Translations under genes and position numbers: made by a program
Assembly (NCBI GenBank): GCA_963932465.1
Contig: OZ010798.1
Span: 19,328,981-19,392,980, forward strand
Source of the DNA: Maratus speciosus
Taxonomy: Eukaryota; Arthropoda; Arachnida; Araneae; Salticidae
DNA: 64,000 nt
Reading direction: 5' to 3'
The notes under the pieces: generated by a model
Database searches by the model: none
Seen by the model: the letters and a program-made list of their open reading frames with translations, nothing else
What the model was told of the DNA's origin: nothing
Shown: piece by piece, positions 1 through 12,266 of the stretch
Numbering within the stretch: the first letter of the stretch is position 1
Layout of the letters: every line of letters starts with the position of its first letter

Positions 1-667
1 CATTGGTCACGTTTCACGTGAAATTTCAAACTTGTTTTTTTCCAAGTGAAGAGTTTTTTTTTATCGTGTTTGTCCTAATTGCTCCTTTTCCTCCCCTCTC
101 CCATCAGCAATCGTTGGAAGGTCTGTGCAAATTACTCATTTTGTATAGAAGCCGAGAGATAAGGGATAAAGTAAAGAGTATATAATTAGAGGTCTGCACG
201 AGCCTGGGCTTGGCCCGCCGGGCCGGCAGCAATAGGACAATTTTTTCAACGAACCGGGCCGACAAAAGAATTAAACGGACCTGCCGGTCCGACAAAAAAA
301 TTAAACGGGCCTTCCGGGTCAATAAAAAAAAATTAAGCAGGCCAACCGCTCCTATATAAAAAATTAAACGAAGCCAATAAAATATGAACCATTTTTAAAG
401 GATATGACTATCGCGAGAATAAGTATAAATGTGCTGCACGAGCCGATGCTAGTTTGACAACACTATAGAAATAACATGTCCAACATAGAGATCCACATCA
501 GACAGGTACACCATGCTCGAGTCCTGGCTTAATTTTAGGTAGCTTTCATTACAAAAAGCTACCTATTGCAGCCGTTCGGAGGAAAGCGATTTCAAAAAAT
601 TTTGGTATATTTTCATCGATCATGACCCCCAGACCCCGAAACCACCCTCCGTTCAAAATTGATATAC

Positions 668-689
668 ATATATATATATATATATATAT
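668..689. repeat. TA microsatellite
   Basis: Uninterrupted TA dinucleotide run just left of the ~325-bp tandem array. Confidence 0.9.
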
Positions 690-699
690 CTGACCTATG

Positions 700-2960
700 T
701 CCCACTGTAACTCTCGTAATTATGAACCGATTTCGATGTAATTCGGTGTGTACATAGTACATACTAATGTCTCGACCGAGTTCGTTGGCCAGCTTCATCC
801 GCCGTTTTGTTTCAAAATGGCGGCCATTTAAAATTTTTAAAAATATTTAAAATTTGAAATGTGGTACCAAAAAATTAAAAATGGAAAAATATTTTATTCT
901 TATGTATTTGACCTTTATACAAAGATTCCGGAGAAGTTTTTGTTTCGTCTATATCTTAAAAAATGGCTGAGTTATAGCATTTTGAATTTCTAGCGTGGCT
1001 GACATTTTGAAACGTCCTGAATTTTGTCACGCGATAAAAGGCATATTTATGAACCGATTTCGATGTAATTCGGTTTGTACATAGTACATACCAATGTCTC
1101 GACCGAGTTCGTTGGCCAGCTTCATCCGCCATTTTGTTTCAAAATGGCGGCCATTTAAAAATTTTTTAAAAATTTAAAATTTGAAATGTGGTACAAAAAA
1201 ATTGAAAATGGAAAAATATTTATTTCTTATGTATTTGACCTTTATACAAAGATTTCGGAGCAGTTTTTGTTTCGTCTATATCTTAAAAAATGGCTGAGTT
1301 GCAGTATTTTGAATTTCTAGCGTGGCTGACATTTTGAAACGTCCTGAATTTTGTCACGCGATAAATGGCATATTTAAAAAATAAAAAAAATTAAAATGAG
1401 ATACCAAAAAAATGGAAAATGAAAAAGATTTTTTTTTGTATATGTTTGACCTTAATACAAAGATTCCGGAACAGTTTTTGTTTTGTCTATATCTAAAAAA
1501 TGGCAGAGTAATAGCATTTTGAATTTCTATTGTGGTATTGTGTATTATGTAACTTCTTTTATACATAGTACCACATACATACCAATAGTTATACATACCA
1601 ATGTCTCGACCGGGTTCGTTGGCTAGCTTCATCCGCCATCTTGTTTAAAAATGGCGGCCATTTAAATTTTTAAGAAAAATTTAAATTTGAAAAGTGATAC
1701 CAAAAAATTGAAAATTGAAAAAATATTTTTTTCTTATGTGTTTTATCTTGATAAAACGATTCGGAAGCAGTTTTTGTTTCGTCTATATCTTAAGAAATGG
1801 CTGAGTTATAGCATTTTGAATTTCTAGCGTGGCTGACATTTTGAAACGTCCTGATTTTTGTCACGTAATAACAGGCGTATTTATGAACCGATTTGGATGT
1901 ACCTTGGTGTGTACATAATACATACCAATGTCTCGACCGAGTTTGTTGGCCAGCTTCATCCGCCATCTTGTTTCAAAATGGCGGCCATTTAAAAATATTT
2001 AAAAAATTAAAAAATTAAAATGAGATACCAAAAAAATGGAAAATGAAAAAGATTTTTTTCGTATGTGTTTGATCTAATACAAAGATTCCGGAACAGTTTT
2101 TGTTTCGTCTATATCTAAAAAATGGCAGAGTAATAGCATTTTGAATTTCTATTGTGGCTGACATTTTAAAACGACCTAATTTTTGTCACGCGATAACAGG
2201 CGTATTTATGAACCGATTTGGATGTAACTTGGTCTGTACATAGTACATACCAATGTCTCGACCGAGTTCATTGGCCAGCTTCATTCGCCATCTTGTTTCA
2301 AAAGGGTTGCCATTTAAAAAAAATTTAAATTTAAAATTTAAAATGAGATATTAAAAAATTGGAAAATGAAAAAGATTTTTTTTATGTGTTTGTCCTTGAT
2401 ACAAAGATTCCGGAGCAGTTTTTGTTTCTGAAAATTTGTTCTTTTGTTTATATCTTAAAAAATGGTTGAATTATAGCACTTTGAATTTCTAGCATGGCTA
2501 ACATTTTGAAACGATCTTGTATTTGTCACGCGATAACACACGTATTCGCCTATTTCGATGTAAGAAGGCATGTGGATAGTATATATCAATACCTTGACCA
2601 AGTTCGCTGGCCAGATTCATCAGCCATCTTGTTTCAAAACAGCGACCATTAAATTAAAAAATATATATATATTTAAAGTGAGGTGCAAAAAAATTAGAAA
2701 TTGAAAAAGGTTTCTTTCTTAAGTATTTGACCTTGATAGAAGGATTCAGGAGCATTTTTTGTTTGTCTTTACCTTAAAAAATGGCTCAGATATAGCAGTT
2801 TCAATTTCTATTGTGGGTGACATTTTGAAAAATCTGATTTTTTGCATGCGACAGCACTCGTATATATCAACCGATTCCGATGTCAGTGAGCATGTGCACA
2901 GCAATTACTAAGGTCTCGACCAAGTTCACTGGTTAGCCTTAAAATGGCAAGCACTTTCAG
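700..2960 (+). repeat. ~325-bp tandem array, about 7-8 diverged units
   Basis: Units begin near ATGAACCGATTT(C/G)GATGTA at about 721, 1048, 1882 and 2207, with decayed starts near 2547 and 2866 and a rearranged unit between 1375 and 1880. Each contains CTCGACCGAGTTCGTTGGCC, a short hairpin where CCGCCATTTTG faces CAAAATGGCGG, a run ending in GGAGCAGTTTTTGTTTCGTC, and a closing GTCACGCGATAA. The first two units are very similar and the last two strongly diverged, so decay increases to the right. Small open frames recur here (for example at 613-798 and 1354-1632, minus strand) only because the unit repeats. Confidence 0.9.
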
Positions 2961-3338
2961 AAATCGCCGAATTTGGCAGCCAAATATAAGTTACTTTAAA
3001 GAATAGCAGCTTGGATAAAGCTAACTAATTTCGCGAAATTCTCATTCATTATATTGATAAAAATTAGTATTGAATCTCCTATATTCGGTTTCCACTAAAT
3101 TGAGCTTCGTGTGTTTGAATGATATATGTTGGCTTTTTTAAAATAAGGAATATGAAAGCTACCTCTTCCTCCCGGCACTAGCCGGAAGGACTTTTTTTCA
3201 GCAGACTCGTCCCGCGCCGAGATCAAGTTTACATTTTTTTCCTGCATAGTCAAGCCAGGCCTGAATTGGTCTTAATTGTTCTCAAGATGTATCGCTAGGC
3301 AAAATATTTTGTTAAAATGTTAATAGCGATAATGAATG

Positions 3339-3655
3339 GCCTGACTATTGAAGCGATTTGCAGTCGAATAGCGTTTTCCGATTTTTTGATAAATAAAATA
3401 CTTATAGTAAGTTATTCTTTTCACCTGACGTTAGGTTTTTTCCTTTCGCGTGCTATCCAGGAATTCGATTCAAAATTCTGACTTTGACAGTATTTCCTCA
3501 AAGATCTATTGCCTTTATCAAAAATTGAAAATTACCAATCGATTACATAATTTCGGAATAAGAACACTTGCCAATTTTATGCGTTTCCGAAAAGAAATGA
3601 ATTTAGAAATGTGGCAGAAAATAGCTCCTTTGGATTTGAGAACAGACAACAAATA
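3339..3655 (+). repeat. Dispersed repeat, copy C of the TTAA-MITE-related family
   Basis: Begins GGCCTGACTATTGAAGCGAT and runs to CCTTTGGATTTGAGAACAG. The same sequence, diverged, occurs at 37101-37425, and its right part resembles the interior of the TTAA MITEs at 18718 and 46328. It lacks the GGGTGTA terminal repeats of those two, so it may be an older or truncated relative. The 68-codon frame at 3450-3656 lies in it and has stops in the other copies. Confidence 0.7.
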
Positions 3656-5502
3656 GCAGTTATACTTTTAAAACTCTAATTTTTATTATATAGCTTCAAA
3701 AATTATGATGTTTTTAACCCTCTTTTTTTCTTTTATTCTAACTACATTAATTTTTTAATGAATACTTATTTGAACGTTGGAAAATCTAAGTAATCATTAA
3801 TGTTGCTATTGTGTATTTTCTGTTTTGTGAACACATAGTGATCTAAGATATACTGTAAAATTATCCCATAAATATGTATACAGTATTTTTTTAAAGATTC
3901 TTAATTGTATGTTAAGAAAAATCGGAATTTTTTTGTAAAAATTGAGTCGGGCCGGACCGGGTTTGATTTAAATAATTTTTGCACGGGCTGGTGCGATTTT
4001 GGGGACTGGAAATCCCAACCCGTCCAGACCTCTAGCACATATGGTCAGTGAAGTGTGGGAAGTTGTTTCGTGGTATGGGTCTGCCTGTGGACATTTGCGT
4101 AGTAACAAAAGATTGGCAAGGATTAGCTTACATATTTAGGTATGATCTACAGATCAAGATTCTTGGGAGGTAAGGATTGGTTTATAGAGAAAAACGAGAG
4201 GAGGCAGCTGCAGACTTGAATAATAGAGACGTTAACCACGACAAATTTTTAGAATTACGACAGTTTTTTAGAATTGGTAATGCTACTATGTAAATATGAT
4301 CAAATTTTGTACGGTCATGTAGCACAGGTTATAAAGAGAAGCCATGAAAGATCTTCAGAAAGTATGAAAGGCTAGGATAGAGCAGAAAGAAGAACAAAAT
4401 GACAATCCTAAACAGCATGGAAGAGGTTTGTTGATTATATTCCTGTCCAAGTCATTTATAAATAAGTTAATTGCTCATCTCGCCATTCAAATCCAAATAA
4501 GCATTGCCGATGCAGTAAAACACTCAAGTTCACTCATTATTGAAGTAGATTTCACACAAGATATATCGATATTGGAGCAGTTGGCACTTTGTGTTCATTT
4601 TGTGCAGAGTAAAGTGAAGGTTACGTTTTTAAAAGTAGTTGATGCTTCAAAAACAACAGGGGAAGCCCTCTATCTACAACTAAAAGAAGAATTTAAAATG
4701 TTTAAACTCCCTTCTTCACAACTAGTTGGCACTTCTTTTGATGGTGCAGAAAATATGAGTGAGAGATATAAAGGTCTGCAGGCACAACTGAAAAAGAACA
4801 ATCCAAATATAAAGCATGTGCACTGATATGTTCATGTGCTAAATTTGATCCTGCAGATGCAACAGAATGTTACAAATTGACAACGAACTTCTTGTACTTA
4901 ATGCAAGTTACAACCAACCGTGTTTAGCTTAGAGTCATATAAGCGAATGAAAGTATGAATTTCAGTAAAAAGGAGTCTGTAGGTAGAAATAAACTTCTTC
5001 GCCCATTAAAAAAATAAACGCTACTACGGGGTGGAGTTAGTATCGAACACTTAATAGCATGTTTGACAAGTCTTCAAAACCTTTTAGAGATCGACATAAG
5101 TTTTTAACGTTGCTTAAGTACCTAGAAGCTATCACCAAAATTGACGATTTCCCGTCACATGTATGTTTTTAGGCAAGATGACTGATTGATAATTGGTGCA
5201 AGTTTCAGTACTATATACAGTAGCGCTCAAAAGTATTTTGACAACCTTATATTCTCTCTTATTTTATTTAATATAAAAATGTAAAAGAAAATATGTTCCC
5301 TATAATTGAGAACACTATTACTGCAGTTATTCAAATGTATCAAGTTTCAACTTGTTTGTTTACATTCGGCGCCACCGAAGAAATATGACTCCTCCTTAGC
5401 TCAAAAGTATTTTGACAATTAGTTTGCATTTAATTGTTGAAGGTGTCAGTGGCGCTATAGCTTCGATTAGTGTTTATATCGACTTATTGTGATTATTTTT
5501 AA

Positions 5503-5962
5503 ATGCCGAAATGTAAAAAATATTGAAGTGATTCTGGAAAAGCCGCTGTCAATGCACTTAAGAAAGGTAGACTGCAAGCAGAATTAGCTCGTTCTTTTAA
5601 CGGGTCTCGGCAACTTGTTATTACATGGAATAAAGTTTTTAATAAACAGAATTACGTCAAAAATAAACCTCATACTGGTCATCTGAAAAAAAACAACTTG
5701 CAATGTTGACTGTATCATAAAAATGATATCTACAAGTGATTGTCGTAAGCCCGCTGTAATAATAAAAAATGAACGGAAAGAAAATTACGGCATAGACATA
5801 CACGTTTCATCACTCAAACGACGCCTAAACCTCTATGGTTTACATGGCAGAAGACCAGCAAAAACACGTTTGTTATCTACTAAGAATAGGAAGGCTAGAG
5901 TTGCATTTGTAAAACGGCATATCCCTTTCAGGGTCAAAGCAATTCCATTGCTAAAGTGTTGA
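5503..5962 (+). pseudogene. Tc1-like transposase N-terminal fragment, left arm
   Basis: Translation from the ATG at 5503 starts MPKCKK, then has an in-frame stop, then a first helix-turn-helix with the Tc1 feel (ALKKGRLQAELARSF). After another break, 5723-5962 encodes a second helix-turn-helix ending RRLNLYGLHGRRPAKTRLLS followed by TKNRKARVAFVKRH. The GLHGRRPAKK...KNRKAR block is the signature of the Tc3_2-type paired-like DNA-binding domain. The DDE catalytic domain is absent. Stops and truncation rule out function. Confidence 0.82.
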
Positions 5963-6081
5963 AATTAATTATTGACACCGGAATTTTGGTTAAAAAAATT
6001 CGCTTTATTGTGTGTGTGAAATATAGCTTTTTCTTATTTACAAATAAATTTGTTTTCAAATTCCGGTGTCAGTCATTAAAT

Positions 6082-6542
6082 TCAACACTTTAGCAATGGA
6101 ATTGCTTTGCCCCTGAAAGGGTTACGCCGTTTTACAAATGCGACTATAGCCTTCCTATTCTTAGTAGATAACAAACATGTTTTTGCTGGTCTTCTGCCAT
6201 GTAAACCATAGAGGTTTAGGCGTCGTTTGACTGATGAAACGTGTATGTCTGTGCCGTAATTTTCTTTCAATTCATTTTTTATTATTACAGCGGACTTACG
6301 ACAATCACTTGTAGATATCATTATTATAATACAGTCAACATTGCAAGTTTTTTTTTTTTCGGATGACCACTATGAGACTTATTTTCGATGTATTTCTGTT
6401 TATTAAAAACTTTGTTCCATGTAATAACAAGTTACCAAGACACGGTTAAAAAACGAGCTAATTCTGCTTGCAGTCTACCTTTCTTAAGTGCATTTACAGC
6501 GGCTTTTCTATAATCACTTCAATATTTTTTACATTTCGGCAT
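6082..6542 (-). pseudogene. Tc1-like transposase N-terminal fragment, right arm
   Basis: Mirror copy of the left-arm fragment on the minus strand. Its 79-codon open part (6082-6321) differs from the left one at a handful of residues, for example R to C before LLSTKN and RHIPFR to RRNPFR. It is converted or duplicated sequence rather than a separate gene, and it lacks the catalytic domain. Confidence 0.82.
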
Positions 6543-7799
6543 TTAAAAATAATCACAATAAGTCGATATAAACACTAATCGAGGCTATAGCGCCACTGAT
6601 ACCTTCAACAATTAAATGCAAACTAATTGTCAAAATACTTTTGAGCTAAGGAGGAGTCACATTTCTTCGGTGGCGCCGAATATAAACAAAAAGGTTGAAA
6701 CTTGATACATTTGAATAACTGCAGTCATAGTGTTCTCAATTATAGGGAATATATTTTCTTTTACATTTTTATATTAAATAAAATAAGAGAGCATATAAGG
6801 TTGTCAAAATACTTTTGAGCGCTACTGCATTAATAATAGCCATTTTCAGCAACCTATTCAATATATCAGCACATCGATTTATGTATGATGCCCACATCAA
6901 AGTATCTTCAGATAAGTGGCCTGGACTAACTGCTGCTAACAAAATCCAAAACCTGAAACCTAATCTGCTACGGAAAAGAAATAATTTTGATATGGTTCTG
7001 AAAAATGCTTCTGAATTTGCGGAACATCTTCGGAAGTAACTTATAGAAAAGGAATACTCCATTGAAATTGAGAGTTTTTTTTTACCGGAAAAGAGGATAT
7101 CTATAGCGAAATGTCGATACGATGAATATTCTCACGATGAGGCAGGAAGTATTGTCGGGTCACCATAAAAGTATTTTAGGTAAGCGTTTATAACGTCATC
7201 TCAAACACAGCTATTCAGCAGTTGAATACACAATTTACTGGAATTGAGTTTTTCATGAAAGACATTGCTTGATTCGGTCCTCGCCGCTTCAGTGAGGTTA
7301 AATTGTTAAAAGAACTTGCTGAAGGAGCTCTTAGTACTCTTTCTGGCTTGGCGAAAGTCAAGAAAGACTATGTCAGAAAAGAGTTGCTGCAATTTTCCCG
7401 GCACTATGCTGATTATAATCAGTCGCTATTGCATCAACAATCTCGACATAGCGAACTCTCAGCCGCTTACAGCAAAGAAACAAGCAATTCAGAAGAACTC
7501 ATTAAAGATGTTGTGAATCGGTGTAAAGTTAATAAGAAATTTTAAAAAAATCTAGCTTGTATATTTGAATTATTGTGTGAGTTGAAAGCCTATTATGGCC
7601 TTATTTATCCAACGTTCAACATATTGACTCTATCATGCACCCAAGTGCCTTGTGAACGAGTGTTCTTAACACATAAAATTATAAAGGACACATTCGGTCA
7701 TCTCTAGGACAAAAATTGTTTTATCCTATTCAATGTTGAATTATCTTTTGATTATGATAAGATCGTAGATGATGGAGTCGCTCAAGTTCAAAAGAATGG

Positions 7800-8189
7800 T
7801 CACGATATCTGACATTCTAATTAATTAACAATGAGGGTATGAAACAAACTATTCAATTTTCAGGTACTATACTGATATTTAAAACAAACATGAAGAAATG
7901 TGTAAAGTGTATATAGGTTGATAATTTCAAATAACAAAATAAAATGTACAAATGAATATAATGATAATTCAAATAGCATATTAATCAATTTACGTGTGTT
8001 ACTATATCTTTCCAGTATAAGATTCCCTCTTTTGAAGTTTTTATTCCCGCTACTGCCATGAATCGAATTTCGATTTAGTGCTTCCAGTCTATTATGGTCG
8101 GGGATGTGGGGAATAGGTCCCAGGCTCCTCGAGAAACAGTATAAGATTTACAATGTAGTGTACAGAAAAGTCTGAGGTTGTTGTTTTTT
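7800..8189. other. AT-rich spacer, nothing recognised
   Basis: No coding potential and no repeat that I can match elsewhere in the window. Confidence 0.5.
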
Positions 8190-8262
8190 ACGGCATAGTG
8201 GTTAGCTTGTTAGCCTTTCAAGCAAAGGGGCCTGTGTCCAAATTCCGAGTGAGGCATCGATG
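8190..8262 (+). repeat. tRNA-derived SINE head (degenerate)
   Basis: CGGCATAGTGGTTAGCTTG matches an A-box region, and GGCCTGTGTCCAAATTCCG, about 45 bases on, matches a decayed B-box. The tRNA-like part closes with GAGGCATCGATG. The B-box has lost the usual GGTTCGA core, so this is not a working tRNA. About 140 bp of non-tRNA body follows. Confidence 0.5.
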
Positions 8263-8724
8263 TTTCTAGGTGTTGTCAATGGCCATAGGTTAAGGTGTAA
8301 CGATTCTCTATTCCCGTTGGGAGCCTTTTCACAAGTAGCCATCATCTATTCTAACGATATCGTTGGTCGATGCTGACAGCGCAATTGCTCCGCCATTGAA
8401 CCAAACAAAAACTAAGAAAATAATACAAAAAATAAAAATATCTGAATAGAATTTCCATACGAAATTTCAAAACTTTTTATTTATTACGTGTATACCTTTT
8501 AATTGTTTAAAGTTTATGCATTAAAAAAATAAATAAAAAATAAGCAAGATAGCATTCCTACTAGCAAGTTTTTTTTTCTCTTTTTTTTTCTTACGATAAA
8601 ATTACTACCAATTGAAAAAAAATATTTACATAGATGCTAATATGTCGGAGTTAAGCCATCTTCAAAGAATTAGAGCCGCCAAAGGTGTGTTGATAGTCAG
8701 TATTCAAAAATTTTAACAATGGGA

Positions 8725-8789
8725 TTGTCGATTGGTGGGCCAATATATAAGTCTAGCGGGGTGGGCCAAACTAAGCCAGTCCGCCCCTG
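8725..8789 (-). mobile_element. Isolated hAT-type terminal fragment
   Basis: Read on the minus strand the end is CAGGGGCGGACTGGCTTAGT, a common hAT terminal repeat. No partner end was found within the window. Confidence 0.45.
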
Positions 8790-9396
8790 GTAGAAGAGCT
8801 TGACGGAATTGAACTTTTATCTCATCTCGCACATAGTAAGGACCTTGCTCTTTCGGTCTATCACATGTTCCATTCTATGGCATCATGTTTTGGGCAAGGT
8901 GCTTATGTAATGTCGACAATCTGGAACGGGGTTTTCTAGGCTTTTTTGCTTCCAAATCCAAAGATTGGTATCAAAATGGTACAGTTCAACTTTCAGGAAG
9001 ATAGAAAGAAACCATAGAATTTCATGGTTCATATATTGATTTGTGATACATTTATTTTACGTCGAAATATTGCTACAAAGATTTCATTGTGAAAACGAAA
9101 TTACATTTGATACAGTGGCGTATTCAGGGGATGGGCTGATGGGGTTTCCAGCCCCCTCCGAAATTTGTAAAAAATATCAAACGAAAGTTTTACAAAATGT
9201 TATGAAATCTGCTAATATAAAATTCTAAAGGAATCAGAAAAATATTCCTTTTTAGACAGTTTTTTATCTTAAAAAGTATGATATTTCGAAGAGACTACAA
9301 AATAGCTATTTCAGCCAAGCTTTCGTTATACACAGGCTCTCTTTACAGACGTTTTATTATGCAAAACATGACATGTGGTGATTAAAACCCTCATAG

Positions 9397-9690
9397 CATG
9401 CATGGTCACAGTGACGTCATTGTGACGTCACTGTAAGTCACTGTGGTCACGTCACATCTGTGACTGAAATGCCACCACTCAGTGATGTCACATTGTGACA
9501 GAGATGTGAACTTCTTAGAAAACTTTAAACAATTATAAAAATTCTTCAAAACATGTTACTTATTGTAAAATTTTATTTTTCCGGCAATTAAAAAAATATT
9601 GTAACGTCACTGTTATGTCACTGCATGTAACGTACGTCACGTCATATATGTGACAAAAAAACCACCATATTGTAAATCACAGTGTGACAA
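9397..9690. repeat. GTGACGTCAC-rich subterminal block, left
   Basis: Starts GCATGGTCACAGTGACGTCA and contains many overlapping GTCAC/GTGAC half-sites, including TGACGTCA palindromes. It faces the related block at 22131-22442 in inverted orientation. Confidence 0.7.
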
Positions 9691-11109
9691 AAATATTAAC
9701 TTCAAAAATTTTTGAAAATGAAGAGAAATATTTAAAACACTAGGGGGCTCGGCCCCCTACGAGCTACGCTCGCCAACCCCCGTCCAGACACCGCAGACTC
9801 TAAATGCACGCTAATTTGATCGGCTTTAAAAAGATTTCGAAATATTGAATTATAATTTAAAAAACAGTGGCGATCTCCCTATAAACGAATTTCTATTCAT
9901 TTCTCTTTGATTGGGGAATTTTAACGCCAAATCCGCTGCGGTACTACTTGATTATCCCGTCGACCAATTTCGCCAAATTATATAAATCGCCAAACCACTC
10001 GCCAAATTATACAAATTGACATAATTTTTATTTTAAATAAAGAAAGAACAAATAAATTCGTACAACATTAATAAAAATACAAATAAAACGTCGAAATAAA
10101 AATAACTTGATTACGTAGACATACGTGTAACAACATTTCAAAATAAGCTAATATAAAAGGAATTAAGTAAACAGAGTCTTTGTCTCCTGGTATTTTTTAA
10201 CAAAGCGAAAAGAAAGTTCTTTTAAATGAGACATTTTAAATTAATCGTTTTTAATCTGACGTAATTTTTTCTAAGCTATTCTTTCTCTTTTAAATAATCG
10301 CGTGAAAGTACTTTTGTTAGCAATGAAATATTATTTGCGCTTTCCAAACAAAAATAGTTGAAAATATCCTCTCAAAATATTAAATAAATGTCTAGCGCAA
10401 TTTCTAAATTTAAACTTTTTTGCAATATTATTTTGTGTTCATTTTATGTAATAACTATAATGTAACGTAAATATGACGTAATTTCTCCTAAGACTTCTAA
10501 CGCATGTTAATGAATTTATTATTTTACAATATCTTTTCTCTTTTAAAATCCACGTGTATACTTTTTATGACGTAATTTTTAATAAGTTCCTGCTTTTTAT
10601 ACATAATTATTTAATTCTAATTTGAAAGTTTTTTTCCTGTTTATAATTGTCACGTGTAAATAAATTTTTAATTTGAAGCAAACATTATTGCTTGCGCTTT
10701 TTATACAGTTGGCAACAGTTTAAATTAGTACAATTTTCTGATATCTGTAAAAAATATCTCTAGAAATGCTGAAAATTTGAATTTAAAATAGAAATAAAAC
10801 CTGAAAAAATAAGTCAAAATAAAAAAAATTAATGCAATCTGCACTCCGGCAAATTCTAACGCATAAAATGATCTAAAAATGATTACACTGCCATGTATAG
10901 TTTTTGCTGCTATAAAACTTTTTTAGTGGAACGATTTTGTCCAACTTTAGCATTAAATATCTCTTAAAATAATTCTTCGATTTGAATACTGTCTAAATCA
11001 GCGTGTTTATCAAACATTTCTCTATAAAACCACTGATTTTCATATTTTTGTATGCATTATTTTTCTCAATATTAACGAAGAAAGACCTCCGGTCACAAAA
11101 AATTCAAAA

Positions 11110-11110
<1 letters not shown>
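9691..11110. other. AT-rich non-coding interior
   Basis: GGGGGCTCGGCCCCC near 9745 forms a short GC hairpin in an AT-rich background. No other structure or coding potential was recognised. Confidence 0.5.

Positions 11111-11152
<42 letters not shown>
11111..11152. repeat. CGG trinucleotide microsatellite (~14 units)
   Basis: An uninterrupted CGG run about 42 bases long, very unlike the base composition around it. Confidence 0.95.
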
Positions 11153-11154
<2 letters not shown>

Positions 11155-12266
11155 ACAGCGGTAGTTACTTTTTTTTAGAATAGAGAGATGCCCTAGTTAC
11201 AGCGGCATAAGGAATGAATATTAATGGACAGCAAATAGTAAATTCGGACACGAAAAGAAAGGGGAGGGGAGAAAAAGAAAAATGCACAGTACAAGTATCA
11301 ACAAACTAGATTTCCATGCTATATTTTATCAATTTGATATCTAAGAAGTGAAAGTATACTTTTTTCATGATTTCAATTTTATCTAGCATTGCAATTTAAT
11401 ATAATAATACATCACGGATTGTTATTATTATAAAAGTATTTCTCAGAAAAATGCTATGTGCTGGAGCAATTTGAAACATATTTAGAATTAGAAATATTAA
11501 ATCTATACACTTTACATATTTAGTTTGCAGGGAGGAAATTTTTTAACTTTTTTGGCGACCACTGGTCGAAACACTTTTGTGATTTCAAACTAAACATTTT
11601 CTATTACAGTTAAGTCTGCAGATTTTAATGAGCACGCAGAAAGAATCTTCAGAGTTTAGTCATATATGCATTTATTGCTTTATAATTTGCATTCAAGTCA
11701 TATTTTTTTCCTGTTAATCTATTTTTAGTAACTGTTTTTTTTTAAAAAATTTACTTCTTTCAGCCTTTTTAAATAAAATTAGCCTTTTCCGAAAAAAAAA
11801 ATATATATATATATACAAAATTTATGCAAAACACATGATATAATTAATTTTTCGCATTTCCAATTTGTGTTTTAGAGGTATGACTTTTAAAAAAGTTATT
11901 TTACAAATTGTTTTATTCTGCAGAAAATTAACATAAAAAGATTGACAGATTGACAAAGAAAAATTTTTTATCCTCGAAAACATTTTTTTTATTTATTAAG
12001 AAGATATTTTTTATTTATTACGCATGAAACAAACTTTACTTAAAAAAGGGGGGTGGTATTATTACCATTAAATTTATTTTTACACATTTTAAAAATTTAA
12101 GCAGTGTTTTATCTAATAAATTTCCGTTTTCAAATGAATTTTTTTGAAACTGATAAAAAAGAAATGGTAAAATGCATTGGAAAATTCTTCAAATAGAAAA
12201 TTTTAAATACAGACTAACTCATAAAACTATTCCGCCTGAAAGTTAGGACTGCAAAAATAAACATTA
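11153..12266. other. AT-rich non-coding interior
   Basis: Apart from a short TA run near 11800, I see nothing I can name. Confidence 0.5.

Larger units (their letters stand above)
187..4034. mobile_element. Old hAT-like non-autonomous element (candidate)
   Basis: The left end reads TAGAGGTCTGCACG and the right end is the reverse complement of nearly the same string (TAGAGGTCTGGACG). Behind both lie GC-rich subterminal stretches built on GGGCCGG and CGGGCC, in a setting that is otherwise about 70% AT. Such ends are typical of hAT elements. The flanking 8-mers (TATATAAT and GCACATAT) do not match, so either the target duplication has decayed or the two ends come from different copies. There is no transposase inside; the interior is mostly a tandem array and a dispersed repeat. 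Confidence 0.42.
5218..6827. mobile_element. Tc1/mariner snap-back: two inverted 5' halves
   Basis: Two arms of about 770 bp (5218-5986 and 6058-6827) are near-perfect inverted copies around a 71-bp spacer. Each arm starts at its outer end with CAGTAGCGCTCAAAAGTATT, a Tc1-like terminus, preceded by TA on the left and by CA (probably a mutated TA) on the right. Each arm carries the start of a Tc1 transposase and stops before the catalytic domain. The element thus consists of two copies of the 5' half joined tail to tail. It interrupts the hAT transposase remnant, so it is the younger of the two. Confidence 0.88.
4390..7800 (+). pseudogene. hAT-superfamily transposase remnant, split by a Tc1 element
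   Basis: This is a dead DNA-transposon transposase. The first surviving block (about 4428-4826) has the layout of the RNase H-like core of ZMYM/Buster-type hAT proteins: residues EVDFTQDISILEQLAL, then TTGEALYLQLKEEF and then SFDGAENMS...YKGLQAQLKK. In relatives these surround catalytic acidic residues. A second block (about 5080-5170) is broken by stops. The reading resumes after the insertion at 6828, in pieces at 6828-7039 and 7303-7545. Near 7651-7743 it reaches the C-terminal dimerisation motif CERVFLTHKIIKD. Frameshifts, stops and the 1.6-kb insertion make it non-functional. Terminal inverted repeats were not found. The family call rests on motif recognition, not on a search. Confidence 0.75.
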
